The notes under the pieces: model-generated
The model's database searches: none
Told to the model about the DNA's origin: nothing
What the model saw: only the letters and a program-made list of their open reading frames with translations
Position numbers and translations under genes: made by a program
Origin: Siphonodentalium dalli
Taxonomy: Eukaryota > Mollusca > Scaphopoda > Gadilida > Siphonodentaliidae
Assembly: GCA_032622095.1 (NCBI GenBank)
Contig: CP136064.1
Coordinates: 175,166,247-175,230,246, forward strand
Length of the DNA: 64,000 nucleotides
Direction: 5' to 3'
Shown here: positions 42,630 to 55,374 of the stretch, piece by piece
Layout of the letters: every line of letters starts with the position of its first letter
How positions within the stretch are numbered: position 1 is the first letter of the stretch

Positions 42630-44500
42630 GGCCTAAAAAAAAAATTATCCGTGTTTCTGCTAACCCGACCGACCCATGTTCAAAACCCCCGACCCTAATT
42701 TTTCCGGACTGTAATTTTATTTTTTTCCTGAACTAAGGTAAATTCGGTAATTTCTTTGCTTTTGCCTGTCCAAATGTGCAAAATAATCTTCCATTTTCTT
42801 TTACTTGCAGTCATGAATTTAATTCAATGAGTCATTAATAGACTAATTAACTGTGAAAATCATGCTCACAAAACCCATCAAACCCAGTCAAACCGGGGTT
42901 AATTGGAAACAAACTTCCAAAAAACGCGAATTTACGGACCACCTCAAAAATAGGGAACATTAAACAAACATAAAACGATGTATTTTGGTCAATGTTTGAG
43001 CCTATATATACCTTTATTAACTTTGATATGTGAAGGAGTGTTGGTTAATAGAACTTAAATGAGCTGGGACATATGTGACAAGTGATTGTTTGTAACTTTG
43101 TTCAAATAAAATATTGTTTAAACTAAGTGATTGTTTCATAGAATTTCTCACTACTATAAACTACTGTATTTTAATAGAGTATAGAATATCACATAGCATT
43201 ATTCATGGCTCATAATATTTAACACAGTTGTTTTAAGATCACCATGTACCTCTTGTGTGTGCGAACTCCAGTGGCTAGATGACTTCTTAATCTGATTTTG
43301 GGAGACTTTTTAATATCTATTTCTGCTATTTTGTAATACTCAGGCACCTGGGAGCCAATTTCCTGTCAAAATTGATATACATGTATAACTAATCACCTTA
43401 TTGAGCGGGATTCAGTTCTTTCCCCACATAATGCATAGACAGGCTCCACATATGAGGATACATTTAAGCATTAATGATCTAGACATATTGCTTGCTTTAA
43501 AAAAAAATTCCCTTCCTGTCTACCTGGAATTTTTGTTTCCATATTATAGGAAACAAGTAGTTTTGTTTTCGCCTTAGCTACAATATAGCTACATGTATTC
43601 ATGTCATGATTGAAGTACGGTCAATACAGTTGCATCTTTACAGCATTGTGATCAATACTGAGTTCATCTCATTTGCATGCCACAGAGTGCACAGACAGTA
43701 CAAAATACATCGTTGTCAGTTTTAACATAACGCTGGAATTTTAAAGCCTGAGAAACTCAAGTTTTTAAATAATTTTGATACTATTAGTTTTATGTTAGAC
43801 AATATCAAATTTTAACTGGGTATGGTGACTATGGTTGATTAATCGGGAAACAATCAGCAACTAAAACAAAATATAAATAATAAATACAGCTTTCACAGTG
43901 ACCAATCTAGTTTAAAACCTGGATAACACATTTCTATGTATTCGTTGTTTGGAATTTGTTGGGGCAATTAAATGGTCACTCAGGAAAATGTATAAGTTTG
44001 TGATTACCATTGGTGTGAAGTGTCAATGGGTCACAGCCAGTTGTTGCCAGGAAATATACAAATTGAATACATACATGTATATTATTCCTTCAGCAGTTCT
44101 TGGTAAACCTACAAGTTGTAAATTAAGGCCCATTTGTAACGCGGGGTAAATTCAGGCCCATTTGTAACGCGAGCCTTTTTGTAAATCATCTTACACATAT
44201 ATTTCAATACTGAATACAAATTGTATTATACATGCAATTAATGGGGAGTGTAATCCATCAATTGTGTATATCTAATTATCTAATATCTATCCAATCTTCC
44301 TTCCCTCTATTTTGGAATAAAATTTAAGACTGTTTATGACCACTCGGTTGTCAAAATATCATAAATACAGCTTGGAGCACCTCCGAGCGGGGTGTGAACA
44401 AAAATAAAATTAAAAAATAAATAAAATTAAATCCCTACGTACCTACCCTATCCCTAGACAGGTCCCGTTAGCAGAAACACGGATAATTTTTTTTTAGGCC
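42630..44500. mobile_element. 1.9-kb element with about 38-bp inverted ends
   Basis: Ends GGCCTAAAAAAAAAATTATC then CGTGTTTCTGCTAACCCGAC, and the inverted counterpart at 44463-44500. Related single ends lie at 9755-10130 and 46481-46577. No coding sequence; no clear duplication (flanks are TATA-like). Confidence 0.7.
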
Positions 44501-45818
44501 ATATATATCTACGCATATATAGTTCGACCGAGAGTTCAGTCTGCATGGTTGGCTTTTTCACATGCATGTAGGGACTCGGGATTCACACTTCATGTCACAT
44601 ACGTATACGTAATGTTATATACTCCTCTTCAGGGAACAACAAACAGAATGACAAACACCATGCAGCACACGGAAATCTCCCACATGTATCGTGAACATAG
44701 ATCATCGCAATCTGGGCTAGATTAGGTTGTCACAATTTGAACCCCGATATATGCGAAAATCGGGACCGATTATCAAGGTTGATCCGAGTTGAGGGACATC
44801 TCAATGTGCCATTCCGATCGATACATAGCCATTTCGATAAGAAATGAGAATTTGTTCACACTCTGAAGCAAGCGCATTTGAAGCAATCATTAACACTCAT
44901 ATACACTGAGTCCGTGTCTCCATTTAATTCTCTGTTACATGTATCCTGCTTCTAACATACAATTTTGTCACCATCATGCAGCAAGTTTTAAGACGACCGA
45001 CATTGCTCCCTTGATACAACCATTTACATCTATGTCCCATGCACACACCAACATCTCCATTCACGGGCGTTATATGCTGTTATTACCATATCCAACAGTG
45101 GTCCTGTAAAGATATAGAGGGAAATACTAAACACATTTGCACACTTGAAAGTACCCGATCGACCCCAATGCTGGCCAACATACCTTTCAATGTTTAAAGA
45201 TATCTGATGACCTATAATACTAATAGATGGCCGAGTTATCTACTGGGACAGACGGGCGGGAGGACCGATGTGGCATGTCAATAGCAACAATTGTTTTTTG
45301 CCAATAGTTTATTCGTGCAATTCAAAATAGCACTTGCTATTTAACAAAAGAGACTGTTGCCCTAATATCCAATCCAGGAATATGCATGTAACGGTTAGGC
45401 CTCGACCGAAGTGTCATAAAATGCCAACTTGTGTTGTGGGGAAAGTATTACTTGATAAACACTGTGGAAATAGACATTAAGATTGATGAAAGATCAAACT
45501 TACTTCATGCTTAAGTATGTTATTTATTATTCACATGCCACATTTTCATAAATTTGGCTATAAACTTGGTACGAAATTGATGTCACTAACTTTTATAAGA
45601 ATTTTACCCATAATACCGCCATTATACCTTACTTGTATTGTGACGACTACATCCCATTGTCTGGAGGTAGCCAGTACACCCAACCTAGCATGCCTAGTTT
45701 TTGGAAACAGTACCGTAGCTGTACCCCTAACATGTGGCGATAACCTCTATACATGTATATATACAGATAGTCAGATACACACACCATGTCTGTTGATAGT
45801 GCTCCTACCGGTACTCTC

Positions 45819-46217
45819 GGGCTCCAAATAAAAGTGCAGGCCCAAATAATAGTGCAGGGGAAAAATTCCATTGAAAGTTAATAATAGCACAGTGGAAACT
45901 CTGAGCAAAACATCAACTATAGTTAAAAAATTTATAGTACATGTAGATCAAGCATAGGAATCAACATAGTATGTGTCATGTAGTGTTTTATTCAATATTT
46001 AAATGTTCACATGTATGCCATATATGTACATGCATAAAGTTATAAGCTCATCATAGTCATCAATTTGGTATCAGAATCATATAGAAATCTTGAGTTTGTT
46101 CTGATTTCAATTTTCATAGCCTCAAAATTAATAAACTTGCAGACTCAAATAAGCACTGTGCAGGGAGGAAATTTCCCAAGAAAATAATAAATGTGCGTGC
46201 ATGTTTATTTGGAACCC
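45819..46217. mobile_element. 399-bp MITE with AAATAA/GTGCA inverted ends
   Basis: Left GGGCTCCAAATAAAAGTGCA with a nearby second AATAATAGTGCAGGGG; right end inverted GGGTTCCAAATAAACATGCA. Related AAATAAACATGCA..CCACCCTGCAC pieces occur at 57130-57220 and 57965-58025. No ORF. Confidence 0.55.
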
Positions 46218-46480
46218 ATGAGTATGTTCCATAAGTCCCAAGCAAGGCATACAGGTAAAGCAGGCATGAAAATTGAAAAATTAATGCCCATCAATCAACA
46301 ACCCATCACACACCTGGGGCTTTTGAGACAAATGTCACTTCATTGTCACTTTTCACAGGCATATGTTAGAAACCATGTGTTTTGCACACTAATGTTCATC
46401 AATATAAATTTATGAGCATTAGTGGTAAAAACAGTGAACAAAATTTTGTTTGTTTTTTTGTTTTTTGTTTTTTGTTTTTT

Positions 46481-46600
46481 TTAGAAAATTTGGACTTTTT
46501 CTCAAAATATCAATAAAAAGATTAGGGTCGGCGGGTTATTTTTAGGGTCGGTCGATGTACAGAAACATAGCGTCTTCTTGTTTTGGCCTTATATAAATAG
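46481..46600. repeat. Single end related to the 42630-44500 element
   Basis: GATTAGGGTCGGCGGG and TTAGGGTCGGTCG then CAGAAACA and TTTTGGCC, the complement of the left end of 42630-44500 with changes. Preceded by a GTTTTTT-type low-complexity run. Confidence 0.5.
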
Positions 46601-47952
46601 AATACATTACAACAATTTAAACGGACATGGCTCATTAGAACTTTTAACTTTAACTTTGTTGACGTGATTTGGAAGAAGGTGCATTATGTTGATCCATACG
46701 CCATATCAACAGTTACTGCATAAGCCATGAACAATCCTGTTAATGTCAGAACTAGGTTCAACCTACATTGAATTTTCGCACATGTGTGCCCTTTATCTAT
46801 ACATGTACCGTACCATGTGAGGGAGGACTAGATCATAACAAGGAAATTGAAGAAACTCTTCATTGATCAATGCCGAAGAAAGTTCTGGACCCAAACGTCC
46901 TCAATTATATCACTAATATTAATCTTGCTGTGGCATAAAGAGACCGAATATAAAGTTAATGTTAAGCATAATGTGTAGACCTAATTGGTTGCATGATCCC
47001 TCCAGAACTGGGCCGCGATGTAACAAAATAGAACATAATTTGGACCTTCAATTGACATTCAAGTACATTTGAGACATTACATACCGGTACACGTAAGTAT
47101 GTACCTGACAATAGATAATAATTAATAAATACGACACCGTCGATTGCCGACGTCGGGTTGCCGACTGCGCTAACAATAGACCAACATTAAATAAATGTTG
47201 GCATGTTAACATACTAAAAGTCTAAAACGTATAACAATCTGTTTGATACAATGAGAAACTCTATATAATAGACAAATGTGGCTCTATATTATATTAAGCT
47301 GTTTTATTTAGGGGTACCAATCAAGCCCGGAACTTCGGATGATTTCCATGAGTGTGCATTATATTTTGGAAAAATATTAAACTTACCTTTATTATTCCGC
47401 CATGGAAATGTATCCATGCATGCATGGTCCTCTGTGTAATCATTAACACCGATTGTGATTAATTTTCCACATCAGAGAAGAAACAATAATGTTAGGCTCC
47501 GATCAGCAACGAATTTAAAGTCGAAAATAATGTGACCGAATCTTTCAAATTGACACAGCAGACGAGACGTACAACGACGTCATATTAGCGACAATGACGT
47601 TTTCGGTCGGCAATCCGACCAATGTATGAAAACAACAACAATCACTTCAAAAACTACTATAAAAGCATGGAACGTGCAATAAACCTTCAAGGGTGGAATT
47701 TATGTAGCAAAGATTAATATACGACTTCGGGCATCGATATGGTACGTGATGTATAAATATTCCGCGATTTATTTATCACTGGTCAGTTTCCCGTCGGCAG
47801 CCGACCACATGTCGACCTCCAGTTCTGGAGAGATCTAGTGAACGTCGGGTGCCGACCTGTTGTCGACCATCTCTATTTCACAATGACGTCGCCCCCGACG
47901 GACATACCAATGGTTGGGCCGACGTCGGGCCGACGTCGTTGTGCTGTCTGGG

Positions 47953-49026
47953 ATATATAAGGTATTAATCAAGGTGTTAATTAACTACCGCTTACTCAAC
48001 GGTTTATACTCGGTCTCTTTGTTAATTACATAATAATGAATTGTTTTGACTTTGTTAAGCTCCCTCTCAGTCTTTATCTGGGCTTGGGACCAGAAGACTT
48101 CGTAGAAGTAAGGCGGATTTAATTTTTTTTTTTAAATTAAGTAGCACTGGCTCAGATGGCTGGCTCAATTTATTATGTAAATGTATCTTTGGAATTCGTT
48201 AATGAGTTTAAGATTTGCCATTGATACATGAACCGATTATGAGAAGTACTGCTGATCAAGTTATTTTTCAACGTGACGCACTTTGATCAAACAAGCATGT
48301 CGCACAAGCTCGGATTTTGTCTGCAAGCTATAGTCACTCGTTTGTCGAGAATTTCATGCAATTGAGAGTTTAATTCTGCGCAATTGTGTTTGAAAATGCT
48401 TGCGATTTCAACATTTCTGCGATTGAACAATTGATTTTCGCGTTAGTTTCATATTCCTCGGTTAGAATTACCATGTGTTTGTACGATTGGCTGAAAGCTA
48501 AAATGGAATCATACATCATGGTCAGGTAAATTGAAATACTTTGCAACACAAAAAATAATTATCTAATCGATTATCTGAGAGATGGTTGGTCATTCGTTGG
48601 TCACATATTGTACACGGCATTTTAAGGGGTTCAGTAATAAAGAGCGTTTCTTATCTGAGTCAGTTTAGAAGATATGTAGGAAATTGGTACAGATGGAACA
48701 GATATATAATTATATATCACACTGCTCTTTCAGTAGAGGTTGCTAATTGTCATCAGTTGAAGTTTGGAATTTGGAATTCTCACTCACAAAATTAAGAAGT
48801 CTCGTTATTCTGATGTCATGTTTGTCCAAATTTTGTGTCTGACTTTCAAAGAAGGTCTGACTTTCAAAGAAGATGAAATATCTGATAAGGTAAAATCCCT
48901 GTCACCGTGGAGGGCTCCTCGAATGTCAGGCAGTTGGTCAGTCACTATTTCATTTAAATTGTCTGTCAAATCAGTTAATTATTTTGCCTGCCAATTGTTT
49001 TTAAATATATTATTTTTGTTAAGGCT
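47953..49026. other. Intergenic DNA left of the Copia element
   Basis: 47953-48125 is the continuation of the repeat interrupted by the 6.2-kb element (matches 55815-55980 inverted, including CTTTATCTGGGCTTG). The rest shows no gene; small ORFs at 48586-49057 lack any recognised domain. Confidence 0.5.
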
Positions 49027-49031
49027 TTCAG

Positions 49032-49162
49032 TAACAAAACGACTGAATCCTCAGTAAGTATTTATTACTAGAACCCACCAAGTGGTTACAACTGAAAGTA
49101 TACACAACAAACATTACATATATAATAACATTCGTACACACACAATAAACACATAGTTAACA
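49032..49162 (-). repeat. Copia 3' LTR
   Basis: 131 bp, identical to the 5' LTR. Adjacent to a purine tract on the coding strand (49163-49184, GAAAGAAGAAAGGATGAGAT), the likely polypurine primer for plus-strand synthesis. Confidence 0.93.
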
Positions 49163-50109
49163 ATCTCATCCTTTCTTCTTTCATAAATGTTGACACACAA
49201 AAGAAATATATGTTACCTTACACATAATGTCCAAGTCGTTCCATACCATATAATGTGGTAATCACATAACACATCAGTCTGGGTGAACGTCGACTCTATA
49301 TTTGAAATATAGAGTCTGGAGCTTATGTAGCCAAAACCATTTCTATTCAGCGAAGAGCTTCCCCAAAATGACGTCACGGATTAAAAAAAATACATCGATG
49401 ATTGACAGGTGTCCCCACGTGTTATTTGTTGTGCTTCGCAATAGTAATGGCCTGTGTCGCGACATTAAATTACAGCAGATAATATTTGTCGTGTGTGCGA
49501 CTATTCTTTTTCGGGAGATGAACTCGCTGCATCACCCGGAAAGCTGCATCCGAGAGCAAAAAATAAGGTCGTCATCAAAAATGATGCTTTAGAACTATTT
49601 AAAAGCATAAAATTAAGTCATTTCCTCGGTGTTAACTTTCAGATGATTTTTTTACGACAAATAATTTGATTTGCAAACCATGGTACAATAAAGTAAATGA
49701 AATACACGGACGTGAGTGAGTTCTATTTATATTTATGGGAGGCCAAGTTGGTACCATGCGCAGGCCTATCTATCAGGTCTAGCACATCCTTCAAATTAAT
49801 CCGAATCGTACCGAATATATAATTTCGAAGCCATTGTTTCTGTCTGTTGTATTTGCAAGCATCGCTTTCGATCGGAGAAATTCCGCTCTGTTACTCCGCC
49901 CACTGACACTTGTTTATTAACCCATACGGTTTCATTGGACGGAAAATAATTTACGCAATCAATCAGATTACGGAATCCCGAGGACTTGGAAATGAGATTT
50001 CGATGTTATCCGTCAGACCTTATATTCAATGTTGTAATGAATATTTAGGTATGAGTTTACTCAGACTGATAACACATGAGATTACTAACAAACACATTTT
50101 ATGAACATA
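49163..50109 (-). other. Copia 3' untranslated region, 0.95 kb
   Basis: Unusually long space between the pol stop and the 3' LTR. No ORF resembling an envelope or other protein. It contains a 25-bp palindrome (49292-49316, ACTCTATATTT arms). The small plus-strand frames here carry no recognised domain. Confidence 0.6.
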
Positions 50110-50556
50110 TTATGACAGAACATTTTTGTCAATTTCACCCTTTTCCAAGCATGACAATAACTTTTGATGAGAAGCACCTTTCTTTGTGAGAACATCAGCA
50201 AGCTGATTAGAAGTACCAGTCCACTGTATATTACTAATTTCCTTCCTTTCTAACATTTGCTTAAGAGAGGAAATTTCCAAACGTAACCTTTTCTCCGTGA
50301 CACGCTTGCAGGAGTGAATTGCCTCATAAAGATCCTTATTGTCTACTACACATTTAACTGGAACAATTTTATTTACATTGTTGTAGAGCAATTCACCAAG
50401 TAACATACTGAGAGAAAGTCCACAATCTACTCCATCAGCTAAAGCCAGAGCCTCCCCTGCTAGTGTACTCCTAACAACCCTCTTTACCTTCCTAGATTGC
50501 CATGTTAAAGGGTTAACCTTGCCACCTTTACCTCCCAGAAATATTACATACCCACC
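50110..50556 (-). pseudogene. Copia RNase H, C-terminal part (beyond the LINE)
   Basis: Open from the LINE border to the stop: GGYVIFLGG, NPLTWQSRKVKRVVRSTLAG (RNase H core), KCVVDNKDLYEAI (catalytic Asp) and IQWTGTSNQLADVLTKKGAS (C-terminal Copia motif). It is a direct continuation of the 51413-51460 segment if the LINE and one TTGACTAC copy are ignored. Severed from the rest of Pol in this copy. Confidence 0.9.
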
Positions 50557-50564
50557 TTGACTAC

Positions 50565-51264
50565 GCCTAATGCCACGCTCATCGGCGACAGTGTAATTGA
50601 ATTTTCTGATGTTATTAAAAACCTCGGTGTGACCATCGACAAAAACTTCTCAATGTCATCTCACATCAGCAACCTATGCAGGTCCTTATATATGGAGCTC
50701 CGGCGCATTTCGCATGTACGTCCATATATCTCCGAACAATCCACACAAATATTGATGTCCTCATTTGTGTTATCCAAAATCGATTACTGTAATTCTATTT
50801 TAGCAGGACTCCCAGATTATCAACTTCACAAACTTCAAAAAATTGTTAATATTGCTGCAAAAATTGTGTGCCGTGCAGGCAAATTTGATCATGTTACCCC
50901 ACTGTTGTATAAATTACATTGGCTTCCCATATTTGAACGAATTGTGTACAAACATGCTACTTTGTGTTATAGAAAGTCGGATATTGATAATGCTTTGCCA
51001 CCATATATTGATACATTGTTGGTCAAATATGTACCTGCTCGACCACTTCGATCACAGGATGCGAATGCGATGGTTGTACCTAAACGAGATCTGATGTACT
51101 TTGGTCGCCGTTCTTTCGAGGTCTACGGGCCGACCATTTGGAACAACCTTCCCAAAGAGGTGAAACAGTCTGACTGTTTGGAAACATTCAAATCGGCCCC
51201 AAAAACTCACCTATTCATCTCCCATTTCGGACAAATAACATCAGAAAACGTTGAGGAGACTTAA
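50565..51264 (+). pseudogene. LINE reverse transcriptase C-terminal fragment
   Basis: Open frame to TAA at 51264. It shows KNLGVTIDKNFSM, LSKIDYCNSILAGLP, LQKIVNIAAKIVCRAGKFDH, LHWLPIFERI and FGRRSFEVYGPTIWNNLP, the C-terminal (post-catalytic) part of ORF2 of L2/CR1-like LINEs. The endonuclease and the RT catalytic box are missing because of 5' truncation. The frame is intact, so the insertion is young. The first codons of the open frame (from 50557) belong to the target duplication, not the LINE. Confidence 0.88.
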
Positions 51265-51404
51265 TTATTGAAATACATGCATATTATTTATTGCGTATAT
51301 GTTATAGTGTGAATGTGTGTGACTGCGTTTGTGTGAATTGTTCAGCGCCATGAGCCATACGGGATATGGCGCTATACAAATACTCTATATTATTATTATT
51401 ATTA
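50565..51404 (+). mobile_element. 5'-truncated L2/CR1-like LINE inside Copia
   Basis: 840 bp flanked by the 8-bp duplication TTGACTAC (50557-50564, 51405-51412), which occurs once in the restored Copia reading frame. The 3' end GGCGCTATACAAATAC followed by TATTATTATT repeats is the family-typical tail of L2/CR1-related LINEs. The 5' truncation is the usual outcome of target-primed reverse transcription. Confidence 0.92.
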
Positions 51405-51412
51405 TTGACTAC

Positions 51413-54400
51413 CGCCGTCAGCAAGATTCCCAAAAGAGGAATCAGTGAATACAAGCACTTCCAGATGTTGTCCGAGATCTTGGAAACTTTAACCATCTCT
51501 GATTGAACTCTCTTGATAATTCTGTTTAACGTCTTCAGATCATCAACTGTGCTCTTCGTCACTCTTGAAGCTAAAGTGACAACGTCAAAAGCAATATCTG
51601 GTCGTGTTTGGGTGACAAGCCAGAGTAACTGACCAATTTTTGACCTCAACATGGTTTGTTCCTCAGATGTCAGTGATGAAGTCTTCTCTCGATTTCTTTC
51701 TAACTTTACTGGTGTCAAGTTGATGGCATAGTCGTTTTGGCTCAGCATAATAGTGTTCTCATCTTGTGACAACTGCAGACCAATATACTTGAAGGAGTCT
51801 GACGATTCTTTACCAACATGCAACTGCTGTCTGATCCTGTTAATCACTGTATTTTCAAATGTTGTTGTTCCTGACCACAGGAAGTCATCTACATGTACAG
51901 CAAGTAAGCCATTGAGCCCGGTTTTATCGTGCCAGTAAAATACTGCTGGGTCCACTGTTGACATCTTTGCACCACATGCTAGAAGCGTTTTCTTGACTTT
52001 TTCATACCACATCAGTGACGCATCTGTAAGCCCATAGACACATTTGTTAAGAAGCCAGATCTTCCCTGATGCATTAGCTTCTTTTGGTGGTCGAAGATAC
52101 ACTTCCCTTTGCAGTTTCTCTCCTTGCAGAAATGCTCTCTTTATATCCAATGTATGAATCCTCCATTTCTTGTTCGAGACAATTGAGAATATGAGTCTAA
52201 GTGATTGCTTTTCACATGTAGGAGAGTTTTTCTGAATATCAGCCAAGCAATCCTCTTCAAAGCCCCTTGCGACGAGCCTGGACTTCATGTTCATGACACC
52301 ATCACTTTCCTTTATTGTGTTGACCCATCGAGTTGAGATACATTTTTGTCCACTGTCTATGATTTCTTGGAATACATTGTGGTCCTTCCAATTCTTCAAC
52401 TCTGTTTTCTTCGTATCATCGAAATTTACATTGACATTAAGAATCTCTTCTTGCAATCCTTCAGTGGGGACATTCATAACCATCAAATCTTCTACAGTAC
52501 TGAGATCAATAGACCGGCAATCTCCTTTCTTCTGATGGGGTTTTTGGTATTCTATGTTGTACCAGTATTTTGTAGCTGTGTTGGCCTTTCCAGCTCGTCC
52601 AATAATAACTGCTTCGTGGGTACCTTCATTTGGAACACTGAAACTAATTACTTGATCCTTCTTTAATCTTATATCAGGTGCTGCTGTTCGACTGCCACTG
52701 GGAGGAACTACCATACCTTGCTGTGCGTTTGCAGCAGCCTCTTCGTCCAAATTCACATCATCGGGTAGCTGATCATCCGCTGAGTTATACTCTTCATCTT
52801 GTGAATCTTGATGAATGGAGTGTTCAGAGTGTGCATCATTTATATGATCTCTTGGCGTGATGTCATTGTCTTCGTCTTCATCGTTACTATCTGCTTCACT
52901 GTCAGCTCTAGTTTCTGTATCTTGTGTAACTGGATCTGAAATTTCAGAAATTAACTCACCTGATAATGCTGAATCCTGGTTACTTTGTACACTTCCATGG
53001 TTACCTGTAGGCATTTGAAGATCCCTTAAAAGCCTACTCTCATGCACACGTACATAAGTCCCACCATAACGTACGAAAACCACAACATTATCCTGCCCAA
53101 TTACACAACCAGGACCCTTCCATTTATTGTCCCTCAAAAAATATACCTTATCTCCAGTTTTAAATTTCTCACCAGATGGGCGAACCTGTTTGCGCAATGC
53201 TCGTCTTACCTTTTCAGAGGACTCTGCTGCTATAAAAGCTTTACGAGCCTCGTGCAAACCAGTAAGATGGGTACCCATAGTTTGACTAATAGTACATCCC
53301 TCTAATGCAGGTGGCTTATTGACAATGGCTGATGGGAGATTTGGATTTCTTCCATATACAATTTGATATGGGCTGTAACCATAAACATTAAGGAGCGAAT
53401 TTTTAGCATTGACAGCCCAACTGATAGCAGTTTCCCATGACAGTTTTGAGTTTTGTCTGATTTTAGATATTGTTTCTGTCAAAGTAGCGTTGTGTCTTTC
53501 CACAACCCCATTTGACCAAGGACTGTATGCAGCTGTGGATTTTACAGACATGTTTAAGTTTTCTGCCATATCCCTGAAAATTTGAGAATTAAATTCTCCA
53601 CCATTGTCCGTAAATACACCAATCTCTGGGGCACCATAAATGCCCACCCAAATCTGCATAAATTTGTCAACAATTGTCTGTGAATCCTTTTTCCTTATGA
53701 TAACAGCGGCACTCAATCGACTGAACAAATCTATAATGTGCAGATACCAAAAGTTCTTGTCGATCTCACGCAAGTCCATAGCAACGACCTGGTTGAAGTC
53801 ATTCGCCATAGAGAATGCTACGATTGGTTTGGCATGAGGACGTTTGAATCTATGGCATATTTCGCACTTTGAACAAACATTGGACACTATTTGCTTCACA
53901 TCTGATTCTACAGTCCCAGCACTCTTCAAGAGAGTGAGAAGTTTTTCTGATGACGCGTGGCCAAACTGTTTGTGCAACTTAGATATGATCGACCTCTTTT
54001 TGTGCTTTGGCATATTAGCATCTACAACAAGAACTTCTTCAATGTCACTCGTGGATTTTCTGTTATCAACAGGCTGTTTACCAGCTTTGTCCTTCTTAAT
54101 GCTAACACAATAGTGCCCACTTGATGTAAAGTGAACATCTACAGGTCGACCAAACATTGAAACTTTGTCCTTACTCAAGTCTAATATGGTTCCCGCTCTC
54201 TTTAGTGAGTCCTTACTTAACAAAAGTGGAATGTCACATTTGACCACTTCGTTGTCAATGAAACAGTTAACAGTACCAATTTTTGCAGGGAACTTAACAC
54301 ACTCTTCTGAGTAAACAGATGCACCATCTCCAAATCTGAATGGAGTATGACTTTTTCGCCGTTCGGTTTGTGACAACGAAACCTCATCCATGGAGTTCAT

Positions 54401-55351
54401 AAAGTTGTTTAACCATTTCAACCCACACACTGTCTTAGTGCAGGCTGTATCAATCACAGCAGAATCATAAGCTTCAGTTACGAACACTTCCATTGGACCT
54501 ATCTGCGGCCGAGAGTTAAACAGTGTGATATTTACAGTCTCATCATGCTGAAACTCCTCTTCCTCAGTGAACTTTACATCCTGCGACTTATGTGGGCAAC
54601 TTTTAAGCCAATGAAACTTGGAATCGCAGAATCTACATCGTGTTACTACCCCATTAAATGCTGGATTCATCTTAACAACTCTATTATTCTGTGATCTGTC
54701 CATGCGATTACGAGGGAATCCTCTTCTGCTGGAACGACCTCTATCTGAGAACGATCTCCTCTCAGTAGTGAAATTCACTGACTCTTCTTTCACTTGTATC
54801 ACATCATTCGAAACAATACTCGGAAGTCTGCTTCCAAATATACGGTTTAAACACGATTTCATCGTTTCAAACTTGAGGTCTGAACAAGCTGTGAGTGCTA
54901 GCTGGCGGTCAGTGTTGTTGAGACCAGCACTGTCCAACAGTTTGAACGCGAGAATAGCATCAGGGAGAGGCATTTCATACCTTTTTGCTCGATTGTAGTT
55001 TTGCTCAAAATCAACTATATAATCTGATATGTTCATTGTCGAGGATCTACGAAATTGATCAAAGGATGTATACGCAGCATACGCTTGATCTATTTTGTCT
55101 TTTTCAAATAACTTATCTAATTCTGTGATGAGTATCGCAACACCACCATCAACATTCAGGGCAGCGGCATTCAATTCAGAAGCAACTTCTCTTGCCTTTC
55201 CCTGCAGAGTAAGCGCCAGTGCAAGCCCTTGTTTGTTTTTATCCAGGTTTGTGACTCTCTCCCACATGTCTACTTCATTCTTCCATTGATGGTAGTTCTT
55301 TTCACCATCTAAACTCGGTGGGTTCCTGTAGTTGGCAGCAGCCATTGTCAT
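51413..55351 (-). pseudogene. Copia Gag-Pol, 5' and central part
   Basis: Starts ATG at 55351, 24 bp from the 5' LTR. Gag with a retrotransposon capsid-like region (residues 1-230); zinc knuckle CRFCDSKFHWLKSC near residue 237; protease AVIDTACT near 297; integrase His/Cys zinc domain (HKQFGHASS..CSKCEIC) near 460-495; integrase Asp-Asp-Glu at AMDLREID, FTDNGGEF and NGVVERHN (about 525, 580, 615). RT has SRLVARGF, HTLDIKRAFLQG and LLAVHVDDFLW (catalytic YVDD equivalent HVDD, near 1157). After NIWK (about 51461) one base is missing: the correct frame (VLVFTDSSFG, start of RNase H) continues in another frame to the LINE border. The computed frame runs on into LINE DNA and its last 45 residues are spurious. 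Confidence 0.93.
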
Positions 55352-55361
55352 CCGACTTTTA

Positions 55362-55373
55362 GCTCTGGTACCA
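55362..55373 (-). promoter_or_regulatory. Copia primer binding site
   Basis: TGGTACCAGAGC on the coding strand, one base after the 5' LTR. It resembles the TGGTAGCAGAGC complement of initiator methionine tRNA used by many LTR retrotransposons. Confidence 0.75.
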
Positions 55374-55374
55374 T

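Larger units (their letters stand above)
41709..47952. mobile_element. 6.2-kb element with CGACGTCGG-rich subterminal arrays
   Basis: Ends CCCAGATAGCCAC and (inverted) CCCAGACAGCAC. Both ends carry 150-200 bp packed with CGACGTCGG/GCCGAC motifs and an AACCAT/ATGGTTGG block. A third cluster is at 47138-47170. The flanks ...TATAGCACTAT and TATATAAGG.. are continuous in a paralogue at 55815-56065, which lacks the element. No transposase ORF was recognised, so it is a non-autonomous DNA element or a composite; it contains other insertions at 42630-44500 and 45819-46217. The target duplication is short and AT-only, not resolved. Confidence 0.7.

Noticed and set aside
45517-45831. 104-codon plus-strand ORF with a hydrophobic stretch
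   Set aside because: No family resemblance, lies inside a composite transposon region, and overlaps the end of a MITE.
50557-50564. First codons of the plus-strand ORF as the LINE protein start
   Set aside because: These bases are the Copia target duplication; the LINE is 5'-truncated and has no native start here.
51302-51412. C-terminal residues of the long minus-strand Copia ORF
   Set aside because: They are translated from LINE 3' end DNA (Asn run from TAT repeats), reached after a frameshift.
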